Assembly (NCBI RefSeq): GCF_009299835.1
Contig: NZ_VKCZ01000002.1
Coordinates: 124,001-188,000 of the forward strand
Direction of reading: 5' to 3'
DNA: 64,000 nucleotides
Source: Microlunatus speluncae
GTDB lineage: Bacteria > Actinomycetota > Actinomycetes > Propionibacteriales > Propionibacteriaceae
The notes under the pieces are model-generated. The model did no database searches, had not been told where the DNA came from, and worked only from the letters and a program-made list of their open reading frames with translations. How positions within the stretch are numbered: the stretch's first letter is position 1; every line of letters starts with the position of its first letter. A program made the translations under genes and the position numbers. Of the stretch, positions 34,289 through 42,368 are shown in pieces.

Positions 34289-35359
34289 TCAACGCTCAAG
34301 CGCGTCGTAGAGCAGCTCGGGCCGGACCGCACCGGCGGCGACCCGGCCGTCGTCGGTGATCACCGCGGAGACCAGTCGGGAGCTGAAGAGCCGGCCGGTG
34401 CCCCAGGTGCCGGAGACCCGCGGCAGGGCGTTCAGCAGCTCGCTGTCGGACTCGCTGCCCTTGGCGCCGGCCTGCTCGGCCAGATAGACGGCCGTCCAGC
34501 CCTTACCGATCACCGTCGGACCGTCGGCGCCCTTGGACTTGTCGGAATCCTTCGGCTGCTTGGACTTTCCATGATCATCGGAGTGGTCGCCGTCGGTGTC
34601 CTTCTTGACCTCGGTGCCGGGCGGCGGGGTGAACTCGAACACGCTCGGGTCCGGCGCGGTGAAGTCGATCGCGGTGAACGCGGCCTCCGCGGCCGGTCGC
34701 TCGCCGCCCTCGGCCAGCACCTGCACCCGGAGCGGCAGGTAGGTCTCGCCGTCAACGGCGATCCGGATCTGCTCGACCAGGGAGCGGTCGTCCTTCGGCT
34801 GCAGCACCAGCTCGTACGCGGAGCGGCCGGCGACCGTAACGTTGCGGGCGACGTCGACCTGGGTGGACGGCTGGATCGCGGCGATCGCCTTCGCGGCGAG
34901 CTGCTGCGGCGTCGGCGCATCGTCAGGACGCTGCCGCTCCTTGCCGCTCAGCGTGCTGTGCACCGCCGTCTTCTCCTGGCTGTTCCACAGCCAGACCTCG
35001 GAGCCGTTGCGGATCAGGTCGGACTCGCCGAACGTGCCGTGCACCGCCACCCGGGACTGGTCCTCGGCCCCGGCCCAGATCCGGATCGTGTTGTTGCCGG
35101 CCAGCAGCGCCTCGAAGTCACTGCCGCGCCGACCGCCGGGAAGCTCAGGCAACCCGAGCTCGGCACTGGTCTGGATCGTGCCGGAGAAGTTGGTGGGACG
35201 AGCGGCGGCGACCTCGGCCACCAGTTGCTCGGCGGTCCGCTCGGGCAGGGCCGGCTCCGCCACCGCGGTGCCGGCCAGCAGCCCGCCGGACAAGATCGTC
35301 ACGGCCGCCGCGATCGGCACAAGCCAGCGCAGCCGGGGTCGGTTCTGGAACGCACGCAT
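34289..35359 (-). CDS. exported LolA/RseB-like (DUF2092-type) protein
   Basis: Secreted or membrane-anchored protein of 356 residues. A basic N-terminus RNRPRLRW is followed by a signal helix IAAAVTILSGGLLAGTAVA. The mature part has the LolA/RseB-like half-barrel pattern: PTNFSGTIQTSAELGLPEL, NNTIRIWAGAEDQSRVAVHG, VWLWNSQEKTAVHS, VAGRSAYELVLQPKD, YLPLRVQVLAEG and FTPPPGTEV. A Lys/Asp/Ser-rich linker with DGDHSDDHGKSKQPKDSDK splits it from a C-terminal part. Similar actinobacterial proteins are encoded beside ABC-2 transporters, as here. Function unproven: lipid or lipoprotein binding and envelope sensing are possibilities. Confidence 0.78.
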   Translation of the reverse strand: MRAFQNRPRLRWLVPIAAAVTILSGGLLAGTAVAEPALPERTAEQLVAEVAAARPTNFSGTIQTSAELGLPELPGGRRGSDFEALLAGNNTIRIWAGAEDQSRVAVHGTFGESDLIRNGSEVWLWNSQEKTAVHSTLSGKERQRPDDAPTPQQLAAKAIAAIQPSTQVDVARNVTVAGRSAYELVLQPKDDRSLVEQIRIAVDGETYLPLRVQVLAEGGERPAAEAAFTAIDFTAPDPSVFEFTPPPGTEVKKDTDGDHSDDHGKSKQPKDSDKSKGADGPTVIGKGWTAVYLAEQAGAKGSESDSELLNALPRVSGTWGTGRLFSSRLVSAVITDDGRVAAGAVRPELLYDALER

Positions 35360-35582
35360 GCGCCCATTGTTAGTCGCCGATCCGCCGCAGACCACCCCCA
35401 TAGGGGTGAGTTCACCGCCGATTGTCCGGCACCACAGTCGGATCCGGCCCGGATCCGCCTCGTTCGCGGTAGTTCCCGGAGCCGGCCCGAGTTGGCTCCC
35501 GGGTGCGCTAGGGCTAGCCCGAGCCGGATTCCGTGTGCCAGCCGGATCGCGCGGGCTTGCCCGGTCAGTAAGGCTAAGGGTC

Positions 35583-36305
35583 ATGCGAAACGGAAATCCT
35601 GGCCGGCCGGTGATCGCCGGAGTGACTCTGCGAAACTCCCAGGCGATCGGCCTGACCCTGGCCGTGATCGCACCGATGCCGGTGCTGATCGGCCAGTTCA
35701 CCGGCACCGGTCTGGATCCGTTGCACGCGCCGATCAGCCAGTACGTCTACCTGCCCGGCGGCTATCAGTTGGTGCTGTTCGGCGCCCTGCTGATGGCCGG
35801 TTGTGGCGCGACGATCGCGATCGATCTGTTGCGCCGGTCGGGCGGACCGCCGACCCGCGATGATCATCCTCGCCGCCTCGCCGGCTTCCTGCTGCTCACG
35901 TTCGCCGTCGCCTTCAGCGTGGTCGGGCTGGTGCCGACCGACCCACCGGGCAGCGCGAACCCCTCGGCCACCGAACTGGTGCACCGGGCCAGCGTCATCT
36001 GGACCTTCGTCGCCCTGCCCGCCGCCGGGATCGTGCTCGCCCGATCGCCGCGACTGGTCGGCCTCCGCGGCGCGCTGGCCCTGCAACGGCTGGCGGTCGC
36101 GCTGCTCGTCGGCGTCCTGGTCTTCGGCGCGATCCAGCTGCCGCTGTTGATCGCCGGGTCCGGCATCCCGGCCCTGGGGCTGGTGGAGCGGCTGGCCTTC
36201 GCGTTCATGATCGGCTACCTGATCGTGCTGACGATGGTCGTACGCGCAGGGCCGGTCTCCACCGGCACCGTCGCGCCCGTCCTCGCCCGGTCCGTCCGGG
36301 ACTGA
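35583..36305 (+). CDS. DUF998 family membrane protein, copy 1 of 3
   Basis: Integral membrane protein of 240 residues with six predicted helices. Shared family marks: PISQYVYLPGGYQLVLFGALLMAGCG, RRLAGFLLLTFAVAFSVVGLVPTDPPGS, ELVHRASVIWTFVALPAAGIVLA and SGIPALGLVERLAFAFMIGYL. DUF998 proteins have no established function. It is followed by two paralogues in the same direction with the same motif order, evidently tandem duplications that have since diverged. Confidence 0.85.
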   Translation: MRNGNPGRPVIAGVTLRNSQAIGLTLAVIAPMPVLIGQFTGTGLDPLHAPISQYVYLPGGYQLVLFGALLMAGCGATIAIDLLRRSGGPPTRDDHPRRLAGFLLLTFAVAFSVVGLVPTDPPGSANPSATELVHRASVIWTFVALPAAGIVLARSPRLVGLRGALALQRLAVALLVGVLVFGAIQLPLLIAGSGIPALGLVERLAFAFMIGYLIVLTMVVRAGPVSTGTVAPVLARSVRD

Positions 36306-36324
36306 TCCGGACCAGAACGTATCG

Positions 36325-36344
36325 CCCCTACCCTGAGGGTGGGG
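36325..36344 (+). terminator. GC hairpin after first DUF998 gene
   Basis: CCCCTACCC-TGA-GGGTGGGG forms an eight-pair stem with one bulged T, 20 bases after the stop. No T-run follows. Confidence 0.45.
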
Positions 36345-36407
36345 ATAACCCGAGGCCCGATTCGGGTGACTGCCTGATCGCCCGGTGATCGCATTTCCGG
36401 AACGCTG

Positions 36408-37232
36408 ATGATCATGCCGAATCCGCGCTCCGCAAGCCTCTGGACGACCCAGTCGGTGGTCGCCACCCTGGCCCTGATCTCCCTGGTTCCGATGGCGATC
36501 AGCCACCTCACCGGAGCGGCGCTGAACCCGATCTCGGCACCGATCAGCCATTACGTCTACCTGCCCGGCGGCTACCCGATGGTGCTGCTCGGCGCGCTGC
36601 TGCTGGCCGGCTGCGGCGCGGTGCTCGCCGCCGACCTGATCCGCCGGTCGGACCTGATCCGCCGGTCGGTGATGACCACGGGATCGGTCGTGCCGGAGCT
36701 CCGGCGCCGCCGGCTGGCGGCCGCACTGTTGATCAGCTTCGCCGTCGCGCTGACCGTGGTCGGCGTGTTCCCGACCGATCCGCCGGGGACGGCGTCGAGC
36801 TCGCTGTCGGCCGTGGCACACCGGATCGGGGCGGCCTGGTCGTTCCTGTCGCTGCCGTTGGCCGGGCTGCTGCTCGCCGGTTCGTGCCGGCAGAGCCGCC
36901 CCGCCGTCGGCCGGGCGCTGGTCCGAGCCGCCGTCGGACTGTCCGGGGCCGCGGTGATCTTCCTCGCCATCCACCTGCCGCTGGCGCTGACCGGCTCGGG
37001 CATCCCGGCCTTCGGCCTGCTGGAACGGGTCGGCTTCGCCTTCATGATCGGCTATCTGATCTTGGTCGCCACGGCCCTCCGCCCCCAGCCGGCCGTCGAG
37101 CCCGTACCGGCCATCGGGCGCTCCACCCTCGAGCCGGCGGAGGCGCCGGGCCGGTTCGCGTCCGCCGCCGCTTCGACCGATCCGGCCGCTGCCACCGGCC
37201 TGGCCCTGGCCGGTGCGGCCGGCCGGGAATAG
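36408..37232 (+). CDS. DUF998 family membrane protein, copy 2 of 3
   Basis: Membrane protein of 274 residues, paralogous to its neighbours: PISHYVYLPGGYPMVLLGALLLAGCG, RRRLAAALLISFAVALTVVGVFPTDPPGT, AHRIGAAWSFLSLPLAGLLLAG and SGIPAFGLLERVGFAFMIGYL. It differs by a short internal duplication (DLIRRS twice in a row) and an extra ~45-residue Ala/Pro/Glu C-terminal tail. ATG 36414 is an alternative start. Function unknown. Confidence 0.85.
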   Translation: MIMPNPRSASLWTTQSVVATLALISLVPMAISHLTGAALNPISAPISHYVYLPGGYPMVLLGALLLAGCGAVLAADLIRRSDLIRRSVMTTGSVVPELRRRRLAAALLISFAVALTVVGVFPTDPPGTASSSLSAVAHRIGAAWSFLSLPLAGLLLAGSCRQSRPAVGRALVRAAVGLSGAAVIFLAIHLPLALTGSGIPAFGLLERVGFAFMIGYLILVATALRPQPAVEPVPAIGRSTLEPAEAPGRFASAAASTDPAAATGLALAGAAGRE

Positions 37233-37390
37233 CCGCCGCACCGGCTGAGTTCGACAGGAGGGGAAGGAGCCGAGCTTTGTTCCGACATACGGCCAGGGTG
37301 CGGCGACCGTACAGGACACGGCGATATCCTTCTCAGGGTCCCTTGTGGCTGAACCGTCCGGGCGGGCCGGGAAGGGGTCGTAGCTGAGGC

Positions 37391-38389
37391 ATGGCGAACG
37401 TGTCGAAGGCATCTCGCGCGGCCCGGGCGACCCCCGTGGGCTCGCCCAGGTCGAAATCCTCCTCCCGACCGGAGGCGACGCCTCGTTCGAAGAACTGGCA
37501 GTCGTCGTTGCGCACCCAGACCTGGGTCATCACCTGCGCCCTGCTCGCCATTCCGCCGATGGTGATCGCCCACCTGACCGGGGCCGCGACGGTCAACCCG
37601 CTGACGGCACCGATCAGCGACTACGCCTGGATCCCCGGCGGCTACCTGATGGTCTGGTTCAGCGCCTCGCTGCTGGCCGGCTGTGGCGTGATCCTCGCCC
37701 ACCGGGTGCATCGGGCGGCCAAGCTGTGGCCGGAGCTGCGCCGGCCGCTGCGCTGGGTGATCGGCCTGCTGATCAGCTTCACCGTCGGCCTGTTCGTGTC
37801 CGGCGTGCTGCCGACCGACCTGCCCGAGGCGGTCAGCCCGACGGTCAGCTCGATGATCCACCGGATCGGCGCGGGCTGGGCGCTGATCGCGCTGCCGGCC
37901 GCCGGTCTGGTGCTGGCCAAGGCCGCTCCCGATGTGCTGCTGCCCGGTCACTCGGCCCGGCTGCTGACCGTCGCCCGCTGGCTGCTCTACGGCGTCCTGG
38001 CCGGCCTGGTGGTGCACTTCACCCTGTTTCTGATCTTCGGCTCCGGGTTGCCGGGGTTCGGGTTGTTCGAGCGGATCGGGTTCGGCGTGCTGATCCAGCA
38101 CGTGATGCTGCTCGGCCTCGCCTTCGGCAACCAGAGCGCGGCGGAGCTGAACGCCGCCGCCGCGGCCGCCGAGGAGCGGCTGCTGCGGACCGAGGGTGGG
38201 CTAGTGGAAATCGCGGGAGCCGTGCCGTGCCGGGAGCACCGCGGTGAGCTCACCGAGCACCTCACTGAGCGGTTCGATCCGGTCCGCGACCAGGTTGGTG
38301 ACTCCCGAGGTGTGCTCGATCACCCCGCGGATGACCAGACTGTTGCTGGTCCGCGCCGGCCGCCGGTAACGGGACCACAGGGACGCTGA
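37391..38389 (+). CDS. DUF998 family membrane protein, copy 3 of 3, with read-through tail
   Basis: Paralogue with a Ser/Arg-rich N-terminus of about 40 residues, then PISDYAWIPGGYLMVWFSASLLAGCG, RWVIGLLISFTVGLFVSGVLPTDLP, MIHRIGAGWALIALPAAGLVLA and FGLFERIGFGVLIQHVMLLG. The family domain ends near residue 258. The last ~62 residues (from GGLVEIAGAV) are encoded antisense to the end of dnaE2 (189-base overlap) and have the Arg/Asp/Pro look of a shadow frame, so an original stop was probably lost. Function unknown. Confidence 0.8.
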   Translation: MANVSKASRAARATPVGSPRSKSSSRPEATPRSKNWQSSLRTQTWVITCALLAIPPMVIAHLTGAATVNPLTAPISDYAWIPGGYLMVWFSASLLAGCGVILAHRVHRAAKLWPELRRPLRWVIGLLISFTVGLFVSGVLPTDLPEAVSPTVSSMIHRIGAGWALIALPAAGLVLAKAAPDVLLPGHSARLLTVARWLLYGVLAGLVVHFTLFLIFGSGLPGFGLFERIGFGVLIQHVMLLGLAFGNQSAAELNAAAAAAEERLLRTEGGLVEIAGAVPCREHRGELTEHLTERFDPVRDQVGDSRGVLDHPADDQTVAGPRRPPVTGPQGR

Positions 38390-41300
38390 ACAGACCACGT
38401 TGAGCATCCCGGTTTCGTCCTCCAGGTTGAGGAACGTGACCCCCTTGGCCGTGCCCGGCCGCTGCCGGTGCGTCACCAGCCCGGCCACCTTGACCCGCCG
38501 TCGGTCGTGCTCCGCGCCGAGCGCCCCGACCGGGAGGATGTCGTGCCGGTCCAGCACCTCCCGCAGATGGTCCAGCGGATGATCATCGGGTGAGATCCGG
38601 GTCGCCCACAGGTCGGCGAGGGTGACCTCGGCCGCGCTCATCCCCGGCAGAGTCGGCGGCGCCGCGTCGATCGCCGAGCCGGGCAGCTGGTCGATGCTGT
38701 CCGCGTACCCGGCGTTCCACAGCGCCTGCCGGCGGGACAGGCCGAAGCTGTCGAAGGCGCCGGCGGTGGCCAGCGCCTCGGCCTGGGCGGTGGTCAGCCC
38801 GGCCCGGCGGATCACGTCGTTCATCGAGGCGTACGGCCGTTCCGCCCGGGCCGCGACGAGCCGTTCGGCCACCTCCTTGCCGAGGCCGTGCACGTCGGTG
38901 AAACCCAGTCGGACCGCGAATCTGCCGTCCCGGCGGTGCTCGGCGGTGCGATCCGGCTGTTCGGGATCGAAGTCGCCGGCCGGCGGCTGGTGCTGGTGGA
39001 GGCAACGGGGATCGCCGGTCGCGCGGAGCGGATGCATCGGGCTCGGCCCTTCGACAGGCTCAGGGAACGGAGGGCTCCCCTCCGCGAACTCCTCCCCCTC
39101 GAGCGGTTCGAGGTCGGAGTCGACCCCGGACCGGACGATGTCCGGCCGCAGCACCGTCACCCCGTGCCGGCGGGTGTCGGCGGTCAGCGACTGGACCGAG
39201 TAGAACCCCATCGGCTGCGCCCGCAGCAGCCCGATCAGGAACGCGCCGGGATAGTGCAGCTTGAGCCAGGAGGAGGCGTACACCAGCAGCGCGAAGCTGA
39301 TTGCGTGCGACTCGGCGAAGCCGAAGTTGGCGAACGCCTGGATCCGGGCGTAGATGTCGTCGGCCAGGGCTCCGGTGATGCCTTTGTCCGTCATCCCCTG
39401 CCGCAGCTTCTGCTCCAGCCGTTCGATCTTTTCGGTGCCGCGGCTGGAACCCATCGCCCGGCGCAGCAGGTCGGCGTCGTCGCCGGTGCAGCCGCCGACG
39501 GTCATCGCGATCTGCATCAGCTGCTCCTGGAACAACGGCACGCCCAGGGTCCGTTTCAGCACCGGCTCCAGGCTCGGGTGCGGATAGACCACCGGCTCGG
39601 CGCCGGTCTTGCGCCGGATGAACGGGTGTACGGCACCACCCTGGATCGGGCCGGGCCGGATCAGCGCGACCTCGATCACCAGGTCGTAGAACCGGCGCGG
39701 CTGCAGCCGGGGCAGGGTGCCGATCTGGGCCCGGCTCTCCACCTGGAAGACGCCGATCGAGTCGGCCCGGCAGAGCATGTCGTAGACCCCCGGCTCCTCC
39801 TTGGGCAGGCTGGTCAGGGTCCAGCTCTCGCCGATCGTCTCGGCCACCACGGTCAGCGTGTGCTGGATCGCGTTCAGGATGCCGAGGCCGAGGAAGTCGA
39901 ACTTGACCAGGCCCATCACCGCGCAGCCGTCCTTGTCCCACTGCAGCACGGTGCGGTTCTCCATCCGCGCCGGCTCGATCGGGCAGACCTCGGAGATCGG
40001 CCGGTCGGTGAGCACCATCCCGCCGGAGTGGATGCCGAGATGCCGCGGCGCGCCCATCAGCTCGTTGGCCAGGGCGATCACCTGCTCCGGGATGTCATGA
40101 TCATCGGCTGCCCCGATCGCCGCCCAACTGTCCTGCTGCTTGGACCAGGCGTCCTGCTGGCCGGTGGAGTAGCCGAGCGCCTTGGCCATGTCCCGGATCG
40201 CCGACCGGGGTCGGTAGCTGATCACGTTGGCCACCTGGGCCGCGTTGCGCCGGCCGTAGCGGTGATAGACCTCCTGGATCACCTCCTCCCGGCGCGCCGC
40301 GTCGAAGTCGACGTCGATGTCCGGCTCCTCGTCCCGGGTCGCGGAGAGGAACCGCTCGAACGGCAGCCCGAACTTGATCGGGTCGACGGCGGTGATCTTG
40401 AGCACGTAGCAGACCACCGAGTTGGCCGCCGATCCCCTGCCCTGGCAGAGAATTCCCTTGCTCCGCGCGTAATCCACCATGTCGTGCACGATCAGGAAAT
40501 AGCCCTCGAAGCCCTTGCTCTCGATCACCGCCAGCTCCCGCTGCAGCCGCTCCTCCGCCTCGGCCCGGTTGTGCCGATAGAGATCATCGGCGCCGTCGCT
40601 GGTCAGCTTGCGCAGCCAGGTGGTCGGCGTGTGGTCCTCGGCCACCATCTTCAGTTTCGGCAGCCGCGGCTTCGCCGCCCGCAGGTCGAACGCGCACTCG
40701 GCGGCGAGCCGGACCGACTGCCGGACCGCCTCCGGGTGCCGGCGGAACTTCGTGATCATCTCCTCGCCGGAGCGCAGGAACGCCGTCGGCGGCGGCAGCC
40801 AACCGTCCATCGCGGCCAGATCACGGCGCGCCCGGACCGCCGCCATCGCCGTCGCCAGGCGATACTCGCCGGGCGTGGCGTAGTGCACGTTGTTGGTGGC
40901 GACGACCGGCAGCCCGCGATCGGCAGCGAGCTCGACCAGCCGGTCGTTGATCATCGAGTCGTCCGGTTGATCATGGTCGAACAGCTCCACCACCACGTTG
41001 TCGGCGCCGAGCAGGGCGACCAGCCGGTCCAGCTCCGCGCCGGCGGCCGTCGCTCCACCACCACCGGTCAGGGCGCGCCGGACCGGGCCCTTCCGGCAGC
41101 CGGTCAGCACCGCCCAGTGATCACGGCCGAGCCCGGCCAGCTCCTCCGGATCGTGCACCGGGTGGCCCTTCTCCGCGGTGCGCAGATGGGCCTCGGTCAT
41201 CGCCGCGGAGAGCCGGTGATAACCCTCGACGCCGCGCGCGAGCACGACCAGGTGCGAACCGGCCGGGTCCGCGACCCCGACCTGGGCCTCGGGCAGGTCC

Positions 41301-41674
41301 AGGGTCAGCTCCGCGCCGTAGACCGTACGGAGTCCGTACTCCGCCGCCGACTCGGCGATCCGGGGCGCGGCGTAGAAGCCGTCGTGGTCGGTGATCGCCA
41401 AGGCCTCCAGCCCGAGCCCGACCGCCGTGGCCACCAGTTTCTCTGCATCGGACGCGCCGTCCAGGAAGCTGAAATTGCTGTGACAGTGCAGTTCCGCATA
41501 CGGCACCACCGGCCCGTCCGGGCGACGGACCTCCTCCCACGACCGGTGCTTCCTCTTCTTCGTCCAGCCCGGCGCCGAGTCCGTCTCCGGATTCGCACCG
41601 GGATGCGGCTCCGGCCGGCCGGACAGCTTCCGCTCCAGCTCGGACCAAGGAATATCCGGATTATGCCAACCCAT
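38201..41674 (-). CDS. dnaE2: error-prone DNA polymerase III alpha subunit DnaE2
   Basis: Translesion polymerase of 1157 residues working with ImuA'/ImuB in damage-induced mutagenesis. Visible: N-terminal PHP domain (YAELHCHSNFSFLDGAS, ITDHDGFY), the palm with EEPDIDVDFDAARREEVIQEVYHRYGR, QGRGSAANSVVCYVLKIT, LVKFDFLGLGILNAI, FQVESRAQIGTLPRLQP, RRAMGSSRG, FANFGFAESHAISFALLVY, helix-hairpin-helix, and an OB-like C-terminus ending GSRDFH as is usual for DnaE2. A segment after residue ~870 (EGSPPFPEPVEGPSP) is encoded by an in-frame copy of the dispersed 19-bp repeat, in a linker that is otherwise low-complexity. Separated from imuB by ~690 bp. No SOS box of its own was seen. Confidence 0.96.
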   Translation of the reverse strand: MGWHNPDIPWSELERKLSGRPEPHPGANPETDSAPGWTKKRKHRSWEEVRRPDGPVVPYAELHCHSNFSFLDGASDAEKLVATAVGLGLEALAITDHDGFYAAPRIAESAAEYGLRTVYGAELTLDLPEAQVGVADPAGSHLVVLARGVEGYHRLSAAMTEAHLRTAEKGHPVHDPEELAGLGRDHWAVLTGCRKGPVRRALTGGGGATAAGAELDRLVALLGADNVVVELFDHDQPDDSMINDRLVELAADRGLPVVATNNVHYATPGEYRLATAMAAVRARRDLAAMDGWLPPPTAFLRSGEEMITKFRRHPEAVRQSVRLAAECAFDLRAAKPRLPKLKMVAEDHTPTTWLRKLTSDGADDLYRHNRAEAEERLQRELAVIESKGFEGYFLIVHDMVDYARSKGILCQGRGSAANSVVCYVLKITAVDPIKFGLPFERFLSATRDEEPDIDVDFDAARREEVIQEVYHRYGRRNAAQVANVISYRPRSAIRDMAKALGYSTGQQDAWSKQQDSWAAIGAADDHDIPEQVIALANELMGAPRHLGIHSGGMVLTDRPISEVCPIEPARMENRTVLQWDKDGCAVMGLVKFDFLGLGILNAIQHTLTVVAETIGESWTLTSLPKEEPGVYDMLCRADSIGVFQVESRAQIGTLPRLQPRRFYDLVIEVALIRPGPIQGGAVHPFIRRKTGAEPVVYPHPSLEPVLKRTLGVPLFQEQLMQIAMTVGGCTGDDADLLRRAMGSSRGTEKIERLEQKLRQGMTDKGITGALADDIYARIQAFANFGFAESHAISFALLVYASSWLKLHYPGAFLIGLLRAQPMGFYSVQSLTADTRRHGVTVLRPDIVRSGVDSDLEPLEGEEFAEGSPPFPEPVEGPSPMHPLRATGDPRCLHQHQPPAGDFDPEQPDRTAEHRRDGRFAVRLGFTDVHGLGKEVAERLVAARAERPYASMNDVIRRAGLTTAQAEALATAGAFDSFGLSRRQALWNAGYADSIDQLPGSAIDAAPPTLPGMSAAEVTLADLWATRISPDDHPLDHLREVLDRHDILPVGALGAEHDRRRVKVAGLVTHRQRPGTAKGVTFLNLEDETGMLNVVCSASLWSRYRRPARTSNSLVIRGVIEHTSGVTNLVADRIEPLSEVLGELTAVLPARHGSRDFH
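39047..39065 (+). repeat. dispersed 19-bp semi-palindrome inside dnaE2
   Basis: CCCTTCGACAGGCTCAGGG, identical to the intergenic copies, followed by AACGG as in the 58781 copy. On the coding strand it reads as FPEPVEG in the linker before the C-terminal domain, keeping the frame open. Confidence 0.85.
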
Positions 41675-41690
41675 GGCGGCGCCTCTCCAT

Positions 41691-41997
41691 CCTCGGGCCC
41701 CCGAAAACCCTCCAGGCTCCTCTGTGGACCGGACCTGGATCTCCGACCTCGCCCAACCTTGGTCTGATCATTTGTGGTCCGGGCGGGCGGTTCCGGGGTC
41801 TGTGCGCGGGCAACCATCCGCCCGCGATGATCTTGGGTGCCGCTGCCGCTGTCTTGGCGTCGCGGGCTCCCGCCAGGCCCGTCCACGCCCGCGCACAGAC
41901 CCCGGAACCGCCCGCCCTCGTGGTGCTTCGGCTGGGTTGTTCGTGATCCTGATCCGCGCCCGGGTGCGGAGCCTGGAGGGTTTTCGGGGGCCCGAGG
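41691..41997. repeat. ~307-bp imperfect palindrome between dnaE2 and imuB
   Basis: Outer arms 41691-41720 and 41968-41997 are perfect 30-base reverse complements (CCTCGGGCCCCCGAAAACCC...); inner arms 41781-41810 and 41888-41917 are another perfect 30-base pair (GGGCGGGCGGTTCCGGGGTC...). Both pairs share the same centre near 41845, so the whole forms one nested hairpin with poorly matching spacers. Open frames across it are mirror artefacts. Confidence 0.85.
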
Positions 41998-42368
41998 CTG
42001 GCTCGGCGGGGGAACCGCCATGCCGCCTCCTGGTGGTTGGTTCCTGCGTCACGGCGGCTTTGGTGCCGCGCACTTCCTGCGGGCTTGGTCCTGATCGCCG
42101 AGTGGGACGGAAACGACGTCTCCGGAGCGGATCTGGGTCGTTTTCGTCACACTCGACGCGCTCCTCCGGACTCAACCTCGCTCGCATCGCCAGACCTCCC
42201 CCGGGGCCCGATAGCTGCCGAACCCTCTTGACCGGGGTCGGGGTCAAGGCTGGCCGGAGGCCACCCCGAAGGGGCTTGGCCTTGAGGCCGATCCCGGGCA
42301 AGACCACAATCCGAAGCGGGCCCAGGGACGCCGCCCGCCACTCCCGAGTCCTGCCAGGGCACGGATGA
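41998..42368. other. 371-bp stretch without a recognised gene
   Basis: Frames are Arg/Gly/Pro-rich with no start signals. An imperfect stem GAGTGGGACGGAAACGAC with GTCGTTTTCGTCACACTC (about 42100-42156) is the only structure noted. It lies downstream of imuB and upstream of dnaE2. Confidence 0.5.

Noticed and set aside
38888..41767. 959-residue open frame opposite dnaE2
   Set aside because: Antisense shadow; dnaE2 has all family motifs on the other strand.
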